The notes under the pieces: generated by a model
The model's database searches: none
Seen by the model: only the letters and a program-made list of their open reading frames with translations
Told to the model about the DNA's origin: nothing
Assembly (NCBI GenBank): GCA_902760315.1
Contig: CACWFV010000028.1
Coordinates: 1 to 50,251, forward strand
Direction of reading: 5' to 3'
Length of the DNA stretch: 50,251 bases
Source: an uncultured Bacteroidales bacterium
GTDB taxonomy: Bacteria; Bacteroidota; Bacteroidia; Bacteroidales; Bacteroidaceae
In this document: positions 16,078 to 23,311 of the stretch, one piece after another
Layout of the letters: each line of letters begins with the position of its first letter
How positions within the stretch are numbered: the first letter of the stretch is position 1
Translations under genes and position numbers: made by a program

Positions 16078-16164
16078 TCATATTATGATATAACTGCTTT
16101 TGTTTTTTGCAGGTATTTCAACATTACTAAATGTTATACCATTTTGAGTTATTGATTTTGCCAT
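16078..16164 (-). CDS. Possible 28-aa small ORF of unknown function
   Basis: An ATG-to-TGA frame of 29 codons (MAKSITQNGI...YIII) lies in the 157-bp gap between the dockerin and cohesin-like genes, in the same direction. Composition is protein-like, but the region is AT-rich and a frame of this size can arise by chance. No recognised family. Confidence 0.25.
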   Translation of the reverse strand: MAKSITQNGITFSNVEIPAKNKSSYIII

Positions 16165-16201
16165 ATATTTATTTATACTTAATTTTTATTTCTAATAATT
16201 A

Positions 16202-16663
16202 TTATGATAATGTAATTCTTACTGTTCCACCGACGTTCAATGGGCCATTTGTTTTATATACTTTATGATTAGGTATTGATATAGACGTTTGTTCAGTAAT
16301 ATTTATTGGAGCATTATCACTATCATCAACAATAGTTATAGTTTTATTTGAAGGAATTAAAATATAGTGATAATTTCTTTGTGTTGAGGTATATCTTGTT
16401 GTTGTAGGAATATTTGTTGTTGCATTATTTGCAGTTGTATAGTTAGATGCAGTTGGAGCCGTTGTACCCACTGAGAAATATAATTTGCCATCGGTCGTTC
16501 CTCCACCATTTTTCATGATATTGATAACAGCGGCAATGTCGGCAACATCCACTTTGCCATCTTCATTTACGTCACCCTTCAGCGGGGTGTTGTCGTTCTG
16601 TGCAAACGAGCACACACTCATCAGCAGCATGGCTGCCATCAGGAATAATTTCTTTGTTTTCAT
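16202..16663 (-). CDS. Small secreted protein with a dockerin type I-like repeat
   Basis: 153 aa. Sec signal 1-21 (ending SVCSFAQ). Residues 30-50 (GDVNEDGKVDVADIAAVINI) are a textbook dockerin Ca-binding loop-helix, with Asp31, Asn33, Asp35, Lys37 and Asp39 spaced as in an F-hand; only one repeat is present where classical dockerins have two. The rest (60-153) is a Thr/Asn-rich beta domain of no family I can name. It lies next to a gene with a cohesin-like domain, in the same orientation. In Prevotella, lone dockerin repeats are common at the start of secreted proteins, so a true cellulosome role is not implied. Confidence 0.8.
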   Translation of the reverse strand: MKTKKLFLMAAMLLMSVCSFAQNDNTPLKGDVNEDGKVDVADIAAVINIMKNGGGTTDGKLYFSVGTTAPTASNYTTANNATTNIPTTTRYTSTQRNYHYILIPSNKTITIVDDSDNAPINITEQTSISIPNHKVYKTNGPLNVGGTVRITLS

Positions 16664-16666
16664 AAT

Positions 16667-16687
16667 TGTTGTTTGTTATTTGTTATT
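16667..16687. repeat. 7-bp tandem repeat (TGTTATT), three units
   Basis: TGTTGTT, TGTTATT, TGTTATT fills the 25-bp gap between the small membrane protein gene and the dockerin gene, ending one base before the former's stop codon. Confidence 0.7.
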
Positions 16688-16688
16688 A

Positions 16689-17030
16689 CTATTCTACAAT
16701 ATAAGCTCTTGCCTCTTGGGCAGTCATTTTGGGATATGATTGTTCTTTGTTATCTGGATGTTTCTCTGCAAGTTTGCGAATGCGTTCCTTAACTTGTTTA
16801 GGTGTCTCGCCTGTAACCCGACCAATTTCTTCTGCCATGAGAGTTTCTTCATAATAATACCCTATAACATGAAGAGCAAGACGTTTACGTACATTGTCTA
16901 GACGTATTTTGTTCTTGTTCTTTTCCTTTACATCCTCTCGGTGAGTCTTGTATGAATACACAATCGTAATGAGGGTTGATAACAGACCTGCACATGATGC
17001 GACAATTGCTACAATAGATCCTGCTGTCAT
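16689..17030 (-). CDS. Small single-pass membrane protein of unknown function
   Basis: 113 aa. One N-terminal membrane segment (about 4-26, AGSIVAIVASCAGLLSTLIT), then a basic juxtamembrane stretch (THREDVKEKNKNKIRLDNVRKR) and a helical C-terminal region with MAEEIGRVTGETPKQVKERI, which resembles a winged-helix or helix-turn-helix but is too short to assign. No family recognised. It lies upstream of the dockerin and cohesin-like genes, 25 bp from the former, so the three may be cotranscribed. AT-rich relative to the housekeeping genes. Confidence 0.6.
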   Translation of the reverse strand: MTAGSIVAIVASCAGLLSTLITIVYSYKTHREDVKEKNKNKIRLDNVRKRLALHVIGYYYEETLMAEEIGRVTGETPKQVKERIRKLAEKHPDNKEQSYPKMTAQEARAYIVE

Positions 17031-17106
17031 AGTTTTAAGAATTAAGTATATTGAATATGTGAATTATACACACAAAAAGAAAACGTGGACAATTTACTTC
17101 GTCTAC

Positions 17107-17227
17107 GTTCTACAGGCATCGCCAAACGCCTAACTACCATCTACGAGTAAAAGCCCACGCCTATCGACGTGAGCATCCTTGCTTTTACTCTTGGTAGTTC
17201 TTGTAAATTTGGCGAATTTAGTAGAAC
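17107..17227. ncRNA. 121-nt nested compound hairpin, candidate structured RNA or DNA element
   Basis: Perfect stems, outside to inside: GTTCTAC 17107-17113 with 17221-17227; TCGCCAAA 17119-17126 with 17208-17215; AACTACCA 17132-17139 with 17192-17199; GAGTAAAAGC 17145-17154 with 17181-17190; CACG 17156-17159 with 17168-17171. The stems are separated by internal loops of about 5 nt, giving 37 perfect pairs. The strand is undetermined; on the plus strand a T6 run follows at 17262. It occupies most of the 311-bp gene-free stretch 17031-17341, which also holds CCCATAG (17281-17287) paired with CTATGGG (17335-17341). I do not recognise the family. Confidence 0.6.
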
Positions 17228-17341
17228 AAGATTCAAAGCGGACGCTTCATCCTATATGTCCTTTTTTATATTTCTCTCAGCCCATAGGCATCTGTGGTTT
17301 TAAGGGTTAAACATTATTCTAATAGAGAAACTGACTATGGG

Positions 17342-17707
17342 TCAATAATCCTCTAATAATTTCTCGATGGCTTGTTTTAACTCAGGTATATCTTCGTTGA
17401 TGGTAGACACAATGACTTCCTCGTCAATGTTTGCATACTCATGAGAAATAAAGTTTCGCATGCCATATATGGCATTCCAAGGTATATCTGGACATTTGTC
17501 TAATGGCTTTGCTTCGCTCTTGAGAAGTTTTCCAATATCACCGATTACCTGAAAGCGCATAACACAAGCATTGAAGGCCATAACTCCAGTAGGTGTCAAC
17601 ATGAAATCATGGGCGGTCTTTCTGCCATCAGTCCACTCAATAATGAGATTAATGGACTCTAAAATGGCCTCAAGTCTATCACGTATAGTTAGTCGGTTAT
17701 CAGACAT
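17342..17707 (-). CDS. hepT: HepT-like HEPN-domain toxin (DUF86)
   Basis: 121 aa from ATG 17707. The HEPN RNase motif Rx4-6H is present as RNFISH (Arg84-His89), followed by EYANID, where MntA adenylylates the neighbouring tyrosine in the characterised system. The start overlaps the nucleotidyltransferase stop by 8 bp, so a longer frame upstream is discounted. With MntA it forms a two-gene toxin-antitoxin module: HepT is an RNase or growth-arrest toxin, MntA modifies and neutralises it. All key residues are present, so the module appears functional. Confidence 0.88.
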   Translation of the reverse strand: MSDNRLTIRDRLEAILESINLIIEWTDGRKTAHDFMLTPTGVMAFNACVMRFQVIGDIGKLLKSEAKPLDKCPDIPWNAIYGMRNFISHEYANIDEEVIVSTINEDIPELKQAIEKLLEDY

Positions 17708-17993
17708 AGATAACATCTTTTTGAATGTTTGACTTGAAAAGCGGACGAAGGGAGTCACGAAATCGAACAAGATCAACCTTGCAATTGAACAGTTCTGTCA
17801 GGGCTTCATTCAGTTCATACATAATGCGAAGTGTCGGCTTCTGCACCTCCACAACGATGTCAATATCACTATCCTCTGTATTCTCGTTTCTTGCTACAGA
17901 ACCGAAAATACCGAGTTTGGTGATTCCAAACTTTTGAGAGAAAGTCTCCTTGAATTTCTCCAGTTTGACAATACATTCTTGAAGTACCAACAT
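17700..17993 (-). CDS. mntA: MntA-like minimal nucleotidyltransferase antitoxin
   Basis: 97 aa. The nucleotidyltransferase core shows GSVARNENTEDSDIDIVVE with Gly31-Ser32, Asp43 and Asp45; the third carboxylate is Asp74 in CKVDLVRF. The start is taken at ATG 17993 because a possible TTG 15 bp upstream lies inside the -7 box TATCTTTG at 18006-18013; the leader would then be only several bases. Partner of the HEPN protein it overlaps. Confidence 0.88.
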   Translation of the reverse strand: MLVLQECIVKLEKFKETFSQKFGITKLGIFGSVARNENTEDSDIDIVVEVQKPTLRIMYELNEALTELFNCKVDLVRFRDSLRPLFKSNIQKDVIYV

Positions 17994-18005
17994 GTCGCAA
18001 TAGTG

Positions 18006-18013
18006 CAAAGATA
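18006..18013 (-). promoter_or_regulatory. Bacteroidetes -7 box (TATCTTTG) for mntA-hepT
   Basis: Element 12 bp upstream of the mntA ATG. The same TTTGCA-containing context recurs at 18498 and 19156. Confidence 0.6.
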
Positions 18014-18194
18014 ATGATTATTCTTAAATCAACAAAGAAAAAGGCAAGATTATTTGTCTTGTCGCTGAAGATAGGAGATATCCAAGGCTCCTAAAACATA
18101 TAGGTAGGAATGTAAAAACTGGTATTCAAAAAAATAAGAAAAATTGAAAGTTTCCATTTTTCGTGTAGCTCTGTCTCTTTGTTACCTCGCTATA

Positions 18195-18472
18195 CTATTT
18201 ATCTTCTGTCAACATTTGTGCAGTCAACTCAAAATCGTCAACGATGGCTTTTGCCAACGGATTTCTGTTTTCCACAATAATTGCGGCATAAATTCCCTGA
18301 CCTTCTATCACTGCGCTTGCAGTCTTGATGGTAAAACGTTCTGGTTCTGCTGATTCCTCAAACCAACATTAGTTACATCAGCATATTTCGCTTCGAACTT
18401 TTCTTCCCAATCCTTCTTGCGATTCAGTGCGTTCTTAAAACGTTTTAATGCTTCTTCCTTTGTCAGTTTCAT
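18195..18472 (-). pseudogene. Frameshifted small gene, about 92 aa, no family recognised
   Basis: From ATG 18472 the frame reads MKLTKEEALKRFKNALNRKK and on to ADVTNVG, then is lost. A second frame continues FEESAEPERFTIKTASAVIE and ends QMLTEDK at 18195. The total span (278 nt) is one base short of 93 codons, and restoring one T in the GGTTTGAG near 18357-18363 rebuilds a single protein. The intact product would be a charged, soluble protein with an N-terminal coiled helix. A -7 box (TATCTTTG) lies at 18498-18505. Its place among toxin-antitoxin-like genes suggests a similar class, without proof. Confidence 0.6.
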
Positions 18473-18495
18473 AATTCACTCCTATGTTATTTCAG

Positions 18496-18681
18496 TGCAA
18501 AGATAAGAAGAAAAATTGAAAGTTGAATCATTTGCTTGCTGATTTTTACAAATGGTACATGAAAATATACATGACAATAAGAGGACATATGCACGCTACG
18601 GTGCTTTATTTCTTATGCCATTTCATGGGCATAGTTCTGATAGTTGCCTAATATCTGTTCGATATGGATGACTTCAGGGCA
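18496..18681. repeat. 186-bp direct repeat, copy 1
   Basis: About 96 percent identical (7 differences counted) to 19154-19339. Read on the minus strand, it begins with the last 22 codons of a DUF2442 gene and ends with the TTTGCA end of a promoter box (18498-18505) that drives the next gene. Confidence 0.93.
18498..18505 (-). promoter_or_regulatory. -7 box (TATCTTTG) within repeat copy 1
   Basis: Located 26 bp upstream of the frameshifted gene that starts at 18472. An identical box in copy 2 (19156-19163) serves the DUF4160 relic. Confidence 0.55.
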
Positions 18682-18833
18682 TTGACGGGAACCTTTTTCA
18701 GCGATGGGAATGCAGAAACGGGCATTACTACAGAACGTCCGTCCTGCAGGTCAACCTGAAACTTACCTCGCTTCGGAAATGACAACCGCTTAATCTTTGG
18801 TGTCACATCCCAATATCCTTCTTTCTTATACAT
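18613..18833 (-). pseudogene. DUF2442-like gene with internal frame-breaking deletion
   Basis: The N-terminal part (MYKKEGYWDVTPKIKRLSFP through SAFPSLKKVPV) and the C-terminal part (CPEVIHIEQILGNYQNYAHE, then MA-stop at 18613) are in different frames and meet at about 18682. A typical DUF2442 protein has roughly 15-20 more residues between these blocks, so a deletion at the edge of the 186-bp repeat is likely. The start codon lies 2 bp after the DUF4160 stop, matching the usual DUF4160-DUF2442 gene pair. Confidence 0.7.
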
Positions 18834-18835
18834 AG

Positions 18836-19135
18836 CTAATTCTTTTTCTTCTTTACCGTTATAATTCTAATTCTCTTACCCTCCTTGAATAAATTCCACT
18901 GTTGTAACAGTTTGTCTTTATACTCTTGTGCTATTGCTAATATTTCGCGAACCTGTGCGTCTGTAAGATCACCTTGCTTGTCCAATTCGACATTTGGCTC
19001 AAGCCATATCTTGCACAGATGCTCAGTGCTTCGTTTGCCTACGTGGACATGAGCCCTATTTTCATTATAGTCCGTATTCCAGAACAGGAATTACCAAATA
19101 ACTTTGGCAGTAATATATAATAGTATCTTAGGCAT
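18836..19135 (-). pseudogene. DUF4160-like gene with premature in-frame stop
   Basis: 100 codons from ATG 19135. The frame reads MPKILLYITAKVIW, then TAA at 19091-19093, then continues without further stops as FLFWNTDYNENRAHVHVGKR, CKIWLEPNVELD and so on to a Lys-rich end. NxAHVHV and the IWLEPxVEL block are the DUF4160 hallmarks. DUF4160 and DUF2442 pairs are found across bacteria and are suspected toxin-antitoxin-like modules; here both are damaged. A -7 box is at 19156-19163. Confidence 0.7.
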
Positions 19136-19153
19136 CTTCAATTATGTTTCAGA

Positions 19154-19339
19154 TGCAAAGATAAGAAATAAAATTGAAAGTTGTATCATTCACCTGCTGA
19201 TTTTTACAAATGGTACATGAAAATATACATGACAATAAGTGGACATATGCACGCTACGGTGCTTTATTTCTTATGCCATTTCATGGGCATAGTTCTGATA
19301 GTTGCCTAATATCTGTTCGATATGGATGACTTCAGGGCA
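19154..19339. repeat. 186-bp direct repeat, copy 2, with orphan DUF2442 3' end
   Basis: Second copy of 18496-18681. On the minus strand 19339-19271 encodes CPEVIHIEQILGNYQNYAHE and a stop, with no matching N-terminal part upstream: at 19340 the sequence breaks into unrelated DNA (TTTCTCCCATGGTTTGGG). It carries a -7 box at 19156-19163. Nothing else is seen in 19340-19405. Confidence 0.9.
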
Positions 19340-19405
19340 CGGTGGGAATTTTCTCCCATGGTTTGGGAATTTGATTGTTCACATATTATAATGTGTGCGC
19401 ACCGT

Positions 19406-19744
19406 TTACTGACTGTAACGGTAGTGTCGGCGGCGCTCCAGATAGCTGAGGTCGTGCTGATGACGGTAGGCTTCCTGCTCGAAACGGATGTGGAAGTAGG
19501 CCAACTCGCTGTTGCGGTATTTGAGGAACAGGAAGAGCCACTCCAGGACATACCATAGGAAGAAGGGCAAGTAGAGCAACTCGCGCTGCTGGGCAGCATG
19601 GATGAGCTCATGGTTGAGCTCAACATCGGTGAGTGGCCGCCGGCTGAAGACAAAACCAAAGAGGCATATCGCATAGTAGTTGCGACCCAAGAGGAACCTG
19701 CTGATGCGATATACCTTGTGACGGGAAAGGATGGTACTGCCCAA
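19406..19744 (-). CDS. Small membrane-associated HExxH protein of unknown function
   Basis: 112 aa from a TTG start at 19744; a stop lies three codons upstream and no ATG is available, so the start is uncertain. His45-Glu-Leu-Ile-His49 (NHELIHAAQQREL) is a zinc-metallopeptidase-type motif, followed by one or two hydrophobic segments (LLYLPFFLWYVLEWLFLFLK). The motif inside a protein this small and hydrophobic recalls M48/M56 peptidase cores, but no third ligand can be assigned. It follows the esterase gene by 12 bp and is likely cotranscribed. Confidence 0.65.
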   Translation of the reverse strand: MGSTILSRHKVYRISRFLLGRNYYAICLFGFVFSRRPLTDVELNHELIHAAQQRELLYLPFFLWYVLEWLFLFLKYRNSELAYFHIRFEQEAYRHQHDLSYLERRRHYRYSQ

Positions 19745-19756
19745 TGTGCTTCAGGA

Positions 19757-21712
19757 TTAGCGTAACGTGTACTCAAAGGGGAAGGCCGGCAGACCTTTGC
19801 GGCTGCGCATGTCGGCACGGGGACAGTCCTTCCAGGCGTAGCGCACATAGAGGGGGTTGGCTATGGGCGAATGGAACTTCAGGTAGGCTCCCGACATGGT
19901 GGCCTCGACATTGACGAAACGCTTGTCGGCACCAGCCACCTCCACCTCGCTGACAGGGCCGTCCTGCATGGGCTGGTCGAAGATGACGGTAACCTCCCCG
20001 CCCTTGACATCGTGGCCAACAGGTTGAGCTGACAAGGCAGGCCACTCGCCATAGACCAGACGGTCCATGCAGAGTGCCACACGCTCGGCGGCCTCCTTCT
20101 TGCGCAAGGGGTGGATGTCTACTCGCTCGCCCAGGTCAATGATGCAGGCCGTCTCTGCATGCTCGTCACCAAGAGTAGCCAGACGCTGTGCCTCACGCAA
20201 GCGTGCCCAATTGCTGTTGACGGGATTGGCTTCGTAGCCGATGGGGCGAGGCATACCGGTCTGCTGCCGTCCGTCGTAGTTGGCCAACTGCACGATGCAG
20301 AAGGGCAGCGCAGGGTCTTGCCACAGCGTGCGCCAACTGCCCATCAGCTTCTGAAGATAGTCGCCATAGGGAGCGGGATTGCCCGTATTCGACTCTCCCT
20401 GATACCACACGATGCCACTCAGCGCATAGGGAGCCAGGGGGTAGAGCACGGCATTGTAGAGCGTGGTGGGCAGGTTCTGCAGACTGACGTCGCCACTGGG
20501 ACACGAGGGCATGGAGACGCCAGCATGGTGCAACCACTGGTTGCTCAGTGCGATGACATCCTGGGGCATGGGGTTCTGGCGCTGGCGGTCGGCACCGAAA
20601 CAGAGCATGTAGGGCTTTTCAGGTATGAAGTGGGCGGTGCCATACTTATTGATGAAGCGGATGGTGATGACGTTGTCGCCCTCGCGGAGCAATCCGGCCG
20701 GAATGTCATAGCGGCGCGGCGGATACTGGTAGTAGGTGCGCCCCACCTGCTGTCCGTTGACGTAGGTGATGTCGGCGTCAAACAGCGTACCCAGCAAGAG
20801 GCGTGCCGGCTGACCGGCATGAACCCTGTCTATCTGGACATGCTGGCGCAACCAGGTGCTGCCCGTGCCGCGCCAGCCCCAATGGTTCTGGTCGATGACC
20901 TGCCAACGGCTGTCGTCGCATTCCAGGGCAGTATAGTGGCCGGCTATGCCGGGGTCCTGCTGGTCCAGCAACTCGTTCCAGCGGCGGTCGGCCAGCGTAT
21001 TGGCCTGCTGCTGGGCGGCGACATATTCCTTATTATCATAGAGCGCAGTCTTCTGCAACAGCTGCGGATAGTCCTTGGCCAGACTGTCTGCCGGCAGCCA
21101 TGCCTCAATGGGTGTGCCGCCCCAGCTGTTGACGATGACCCCCTGCGGAACACCCGTCTTCTGCTGCATGCGCTGAGCCAGGAAGGTGCCCAAGGCCGAG
21201 AACTGCCACGCATGCTCCTTGGTCAGCGTCGTCCAACTGGTAGGCAGTATGTCGTCCTGCACGCCGTGGGTGTTCGTGGTATTACGGACACGGAACAGGC
21301 GCACGGTGGGATTGTCAAAATGGTCGATTTCATCGACATATTGCGGATAGACACGCTCTATGGTGACGTCGATATTGGACTGGCCGGAACAGAGCCAGAC
21401 GTCGCCCACCAGGATGTCCATGAGCTGCAGCGGTGAGTCGTCCCCACCCTTCACCTCTAATATATAGGGACCACCGGCCTTCGTCTTGGGCAAGTCGATG
21501 CGCCAATGGCCCTCGGCGTCGGCTGTGGTAATGAAACTCTTCTTTTGCCATTTGACGCTGACCTGCTCCAGTGGGTCGGCCTTGCCCCATATAGGGATGG
21601 GTTTGCCCCGCTGAAGAACCATTCCGGACTGGAACAACTGAGGTAAAACGACTTTGGCACTGGCCATACAGCATCCAGCCAAGGCCAGGAGTAGAAGAAT
21701 TGTTTTTCTCAT
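19757..21712 (-). CDS. Sialate O-acetylesterase-like (SASA/SGNH) carbohydrate esterase
   Basis: 651 aa from ATG 21712; an upstream frame extension passes through the -7 box and is rejected. The signal peptide MRKTILLLLALAGC has a possible lipobox (LAGC, Cys14). The catalytic Ser112 is in GQSN (110-113), VWYQGESN is the second SASA block, and DIHPLRK near 470-480 holds the Asp/His pair. A galactose-binding-like jelly roll (WLRQHVQI ... DNVITIRFINKYG) is inserted between the SASA halves, as is usual. Annotated relatives are called 9-O-acetylesterases, but next to a xylan cluster deacetylation of xylan is the likelier role. Transcribed divergently from the symporter. Confidence 0.9.
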   Translation of the reverse strand: MRKTILLLLALAGCCMASAKVVLPQLFQSGMVLQRGKPIPIWGKADPLEQVSVKWQKKSFITTADAEGHWRIDLPKTKAGGPYILEVKGGDDSPLQLMDILVGDVWLCSGQSNIDVTIERVYPQYVDEIDHFDNPTVRLFRVRNTTNTHGVQDDILPTSWTTLTKEHAWQFSALGTFLAQRMQQKTGVPQGVIVNSWGGTPIEAWLPADSLAKDYPQLLQKTALYDNKEYVAAQQQANTLADRRWNELLDQQDPGIAGHYTALECDDSRWQVIDQNHWGWRGTGSTWLRQHVQIDRVHAGQPARLLLGTLFDADITYVNGQQVGRTYYQYPPRRYDIPAGLLREGDNVITIRFINKYGTAHFIPEKPYMLCFGADRQRQNPMPQDVIALSNQWLHHAGVSMPSCPSGDVSLQNLPTTLYNAVLYPLAPYALSGIVWYQGESNTGNPAPYGDYLQKLMGSWRTLWQDPALPFCIVQLANYDGRQQTGMPRPIGYEANPVNSNWARLREAQRLATLGDEHAETACIIDLGERVDIHPLRKKEAAERVALCMDRLVYGEWPALSAQPVGHDVKGGEVTVIFDQPMQDGPVSEVEVAGADKRFVNVEATMSGAYLKFHSPIANPLYVRYAWKDCPRADMRSRKGLPAFPFEYTLR

Positions 21713-21736
21713 GATAATAACGATTAGTTTCGACGA

Positions 21737-21744
21737 CAAAGGTA
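21737..21744 (-). promoter_or_regulatory. Bacteroidetes -7 box (TACCTTTG) for the esterase gene
   Basis: TAnnTTTG element 25 bp upstream of the chosen ATG at 21712; it supports that start over the longer frame. Confidence 0.6.
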
Positions 21745-21849
21745 GAAAAAAAATTGCCAAAAGCACGCTGTTTTCGCTTTTTTTCCACTTATGAAACAAA
21801 TAACGTAGTTTTTGTAACATGCAAAAACATCCATTTCAACAGAAAACAC

Positions 21850-21857
21850 TAATTTTG
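21850..21857 (+). promoter_or_regulatory. Bacteroidetes -7 box (TAATTTTG) for the xylan-use operon
   Basis: TAnnTTTG element 28 bp upstream of the symporter ATG. A clear -33 TTTG at the usual spacing was not found. Confidence 0.55.
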
Positions 21858-21884
21858 CAGCAGAATCATAAAACCTAAATAACA

Positions 21885-23303
21885 ATGACAGCTAACGACA
21901 CTCAAGGCGCAAAAGGCTTCTACAAACTCAGTTGGTTACAACGCATCGGTTTTGGCTCCGGTGACCTGGCCCAGAACCTGATTTATCAGACTATCAGCAT
22001 GTATCTGCTGTTCTTCTACACCAATATCTTTGGTCTGGACCCTGCAGATGCAGCTACCATGTTTCTCGTAGTACGTTTGGTAGACGTGCTGTGGGATCCC
22101 TTGGTGGGCACATTCGTCGACAAGCATAACCCCAAGTTGGGCAAGTACCGCTCCTACCTCGTACTGGGCGGTATTCCGCTGACAGGCCTGGCCATTCTCT
22201 GTTTCTGGAATGGTTTTGCACCGTCACTGCTCTATGCGTATATCACCTATGTGGGCATGTCGATGCTCTATACATTAATTAATGTACCTTACGGTGCACT
22301 GAACTCGTCGCTGACGCGTGACACCGACGAGATTACCACCCTAACCTCCGTACGTATGTTCCTGGCCAATGTCGGCGGACTCTGCGTGGCATCGGGCATT
22401 CCCTTGGTGGTAGCATTCTTTGCTCCGAAAGACGCTGCCGGCAATGCCATCATTGACAAGCCTGAGGCTGGGGATGCCTGGTTTATCACCATGGCCATCT
22501 ACGCCCTGGTGGGACTGGCACTGCTCATCTTCTGTTTCACACAGACCAAGGAGCGCGTGGTGATGGACGCCAAAGACATGGAGGACGTCAAGGTCAGCGA
22601 CCTCTGGACAGAGTTTGTGCGCAACCGCCCCTTGCGCATTCTGGCCTTCTTCTTCATCACCGCTTTCGCCATGATGTCTGTCGGCAACGCAGCCGGTTCG
22701 TACTACATGACGTGTAACCTGCAGGCTACCAGCGACCAGTTGGCCATCTTCATGGGCTTAGGCTCCGTGCCGGCCTTCATCTTCATGCCCATGGTGCCTG
22801 CCATCAAGAAAAAGGTAGGCAAGCGCGGCATGTTCAATATCTTCCTGACGGTAGCCATCGTCGGCATGGCCATCCTGTACGTTGTCAGCGTGGTACCTGC
22901 ACTGAAGTCGCAGATGTGGGTGGTCTATGTGGCACAGTTCATCAAGTCTACGGGTGTCATCGTAGCCACTGGCTACATGTGGGCACTGGTTCCGGAGGTC
23001 ATCTCCTATGGTGAGTATACCACCGGCAAGCGCATCTCCGGCATCGTCAACGCCCTGACGGGCATCTTCTTCAAGGCCGGTATGGCACTGGGTGGTGTCG
23101 TTCCCGGACTGGTGCTGGCCTATGTGGGCTTCAACGCCAAGGAGACCGTGCAGACACCGTTTGCCGAACAGGGTATCCTGTGGCTGGTATGCGTCATTCC
23201 TGCCCTGTTGCTGGGTCTGGCTATGTTCATCATCTCTAAATATGAGTTGACCGACGAGGTCATTGACGATATCAACAAGAAGATTGAAGCACGCAACAAG
23301 TAA
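21885..23303 (+). CDS. GPH-family (MelB-like) cation:oligosaccharide symporter
   Basis: 472 aa with about 12 hydrophobic segments. The N-terminal FGSGDLAQNLIYQT and DPLVGTFVDKHNPKLGKYRSYL blocks are diagnostic of the glycoside-pentoside-hexuronide family, the second being the loop 2-3 motif with the cation-coupling Asp. It would import xylo-oligosaccharides or another pentoside with Na+ or H+ across the inner membrane. It is first gene of a plus-strand operon, 8 bp before the GH10 gene. The symporter-GH10-GH43 order resembles the xynD/xynA/xynB cluster described in Prevotella bryantii; this link is from memory of that work. Confidence 0.93.
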   Translation: MTANDTQGAKGFYKLSWLQRIGFGSGDLAQNLIYQTISMYLLFFYTNIFGLDPADAATMFLVVRLVDVLWDPLVGTFVDKHNPKLGKYRSYLVLGGIPLTGLAILCFWNGFAPSLLYAYITYVGMSMLYTLINVPYGALNSSLTRDTDEITTLTSVRMFLANVGGLCVASGIPLVVAFFAPKDAAGNAIIDKPEAGDAWFITMAIYALVGLALLIFCFTQTKERVVMDAKDMEDVKVSDLWTEFVRNRPLRILAFFFITAFAMMSVGNAAGSYYMTCNLQATSDQLAIFMGLGSVPAFIFMPMVPAIKKKVGKRGMFNIFLTVAIVGMAILYVVSVVPALKSQMWVVYVAQFIKSTGVIVATGYMWALVPEVISYGEYTTGKRISGIVNALTGIFFKAGMALGGVVPGLVLAYVGFNAKETVQTPFAEQGILWLVCVIPALLLGLAMFIISKYELTDEVIDDINKKIEARNK

Positions 23304-23311
23304 TCAGCAAT

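Noticed and set aside
17107-17227. Integron attC site, because GCCTAAC occurs at 17128-17134
   Set aside because: The partner GTTRRRY core is missing on the opposing arm, the stems lack the extrahelical bases of attC, and no integrase is near.
17107-17227. tmRNA, SRP RNA or a retron RNA
   Set aside because: No CCA-type acceptor end, no GGAA-loop SRP core and no reverse transcriptase gene in the window.
21713-21820. 36-codon N-terminal extension of the SASA esterase
   Set aside because: It passes through the -7 box and lies before a typical signal peptide at ATG 21712.
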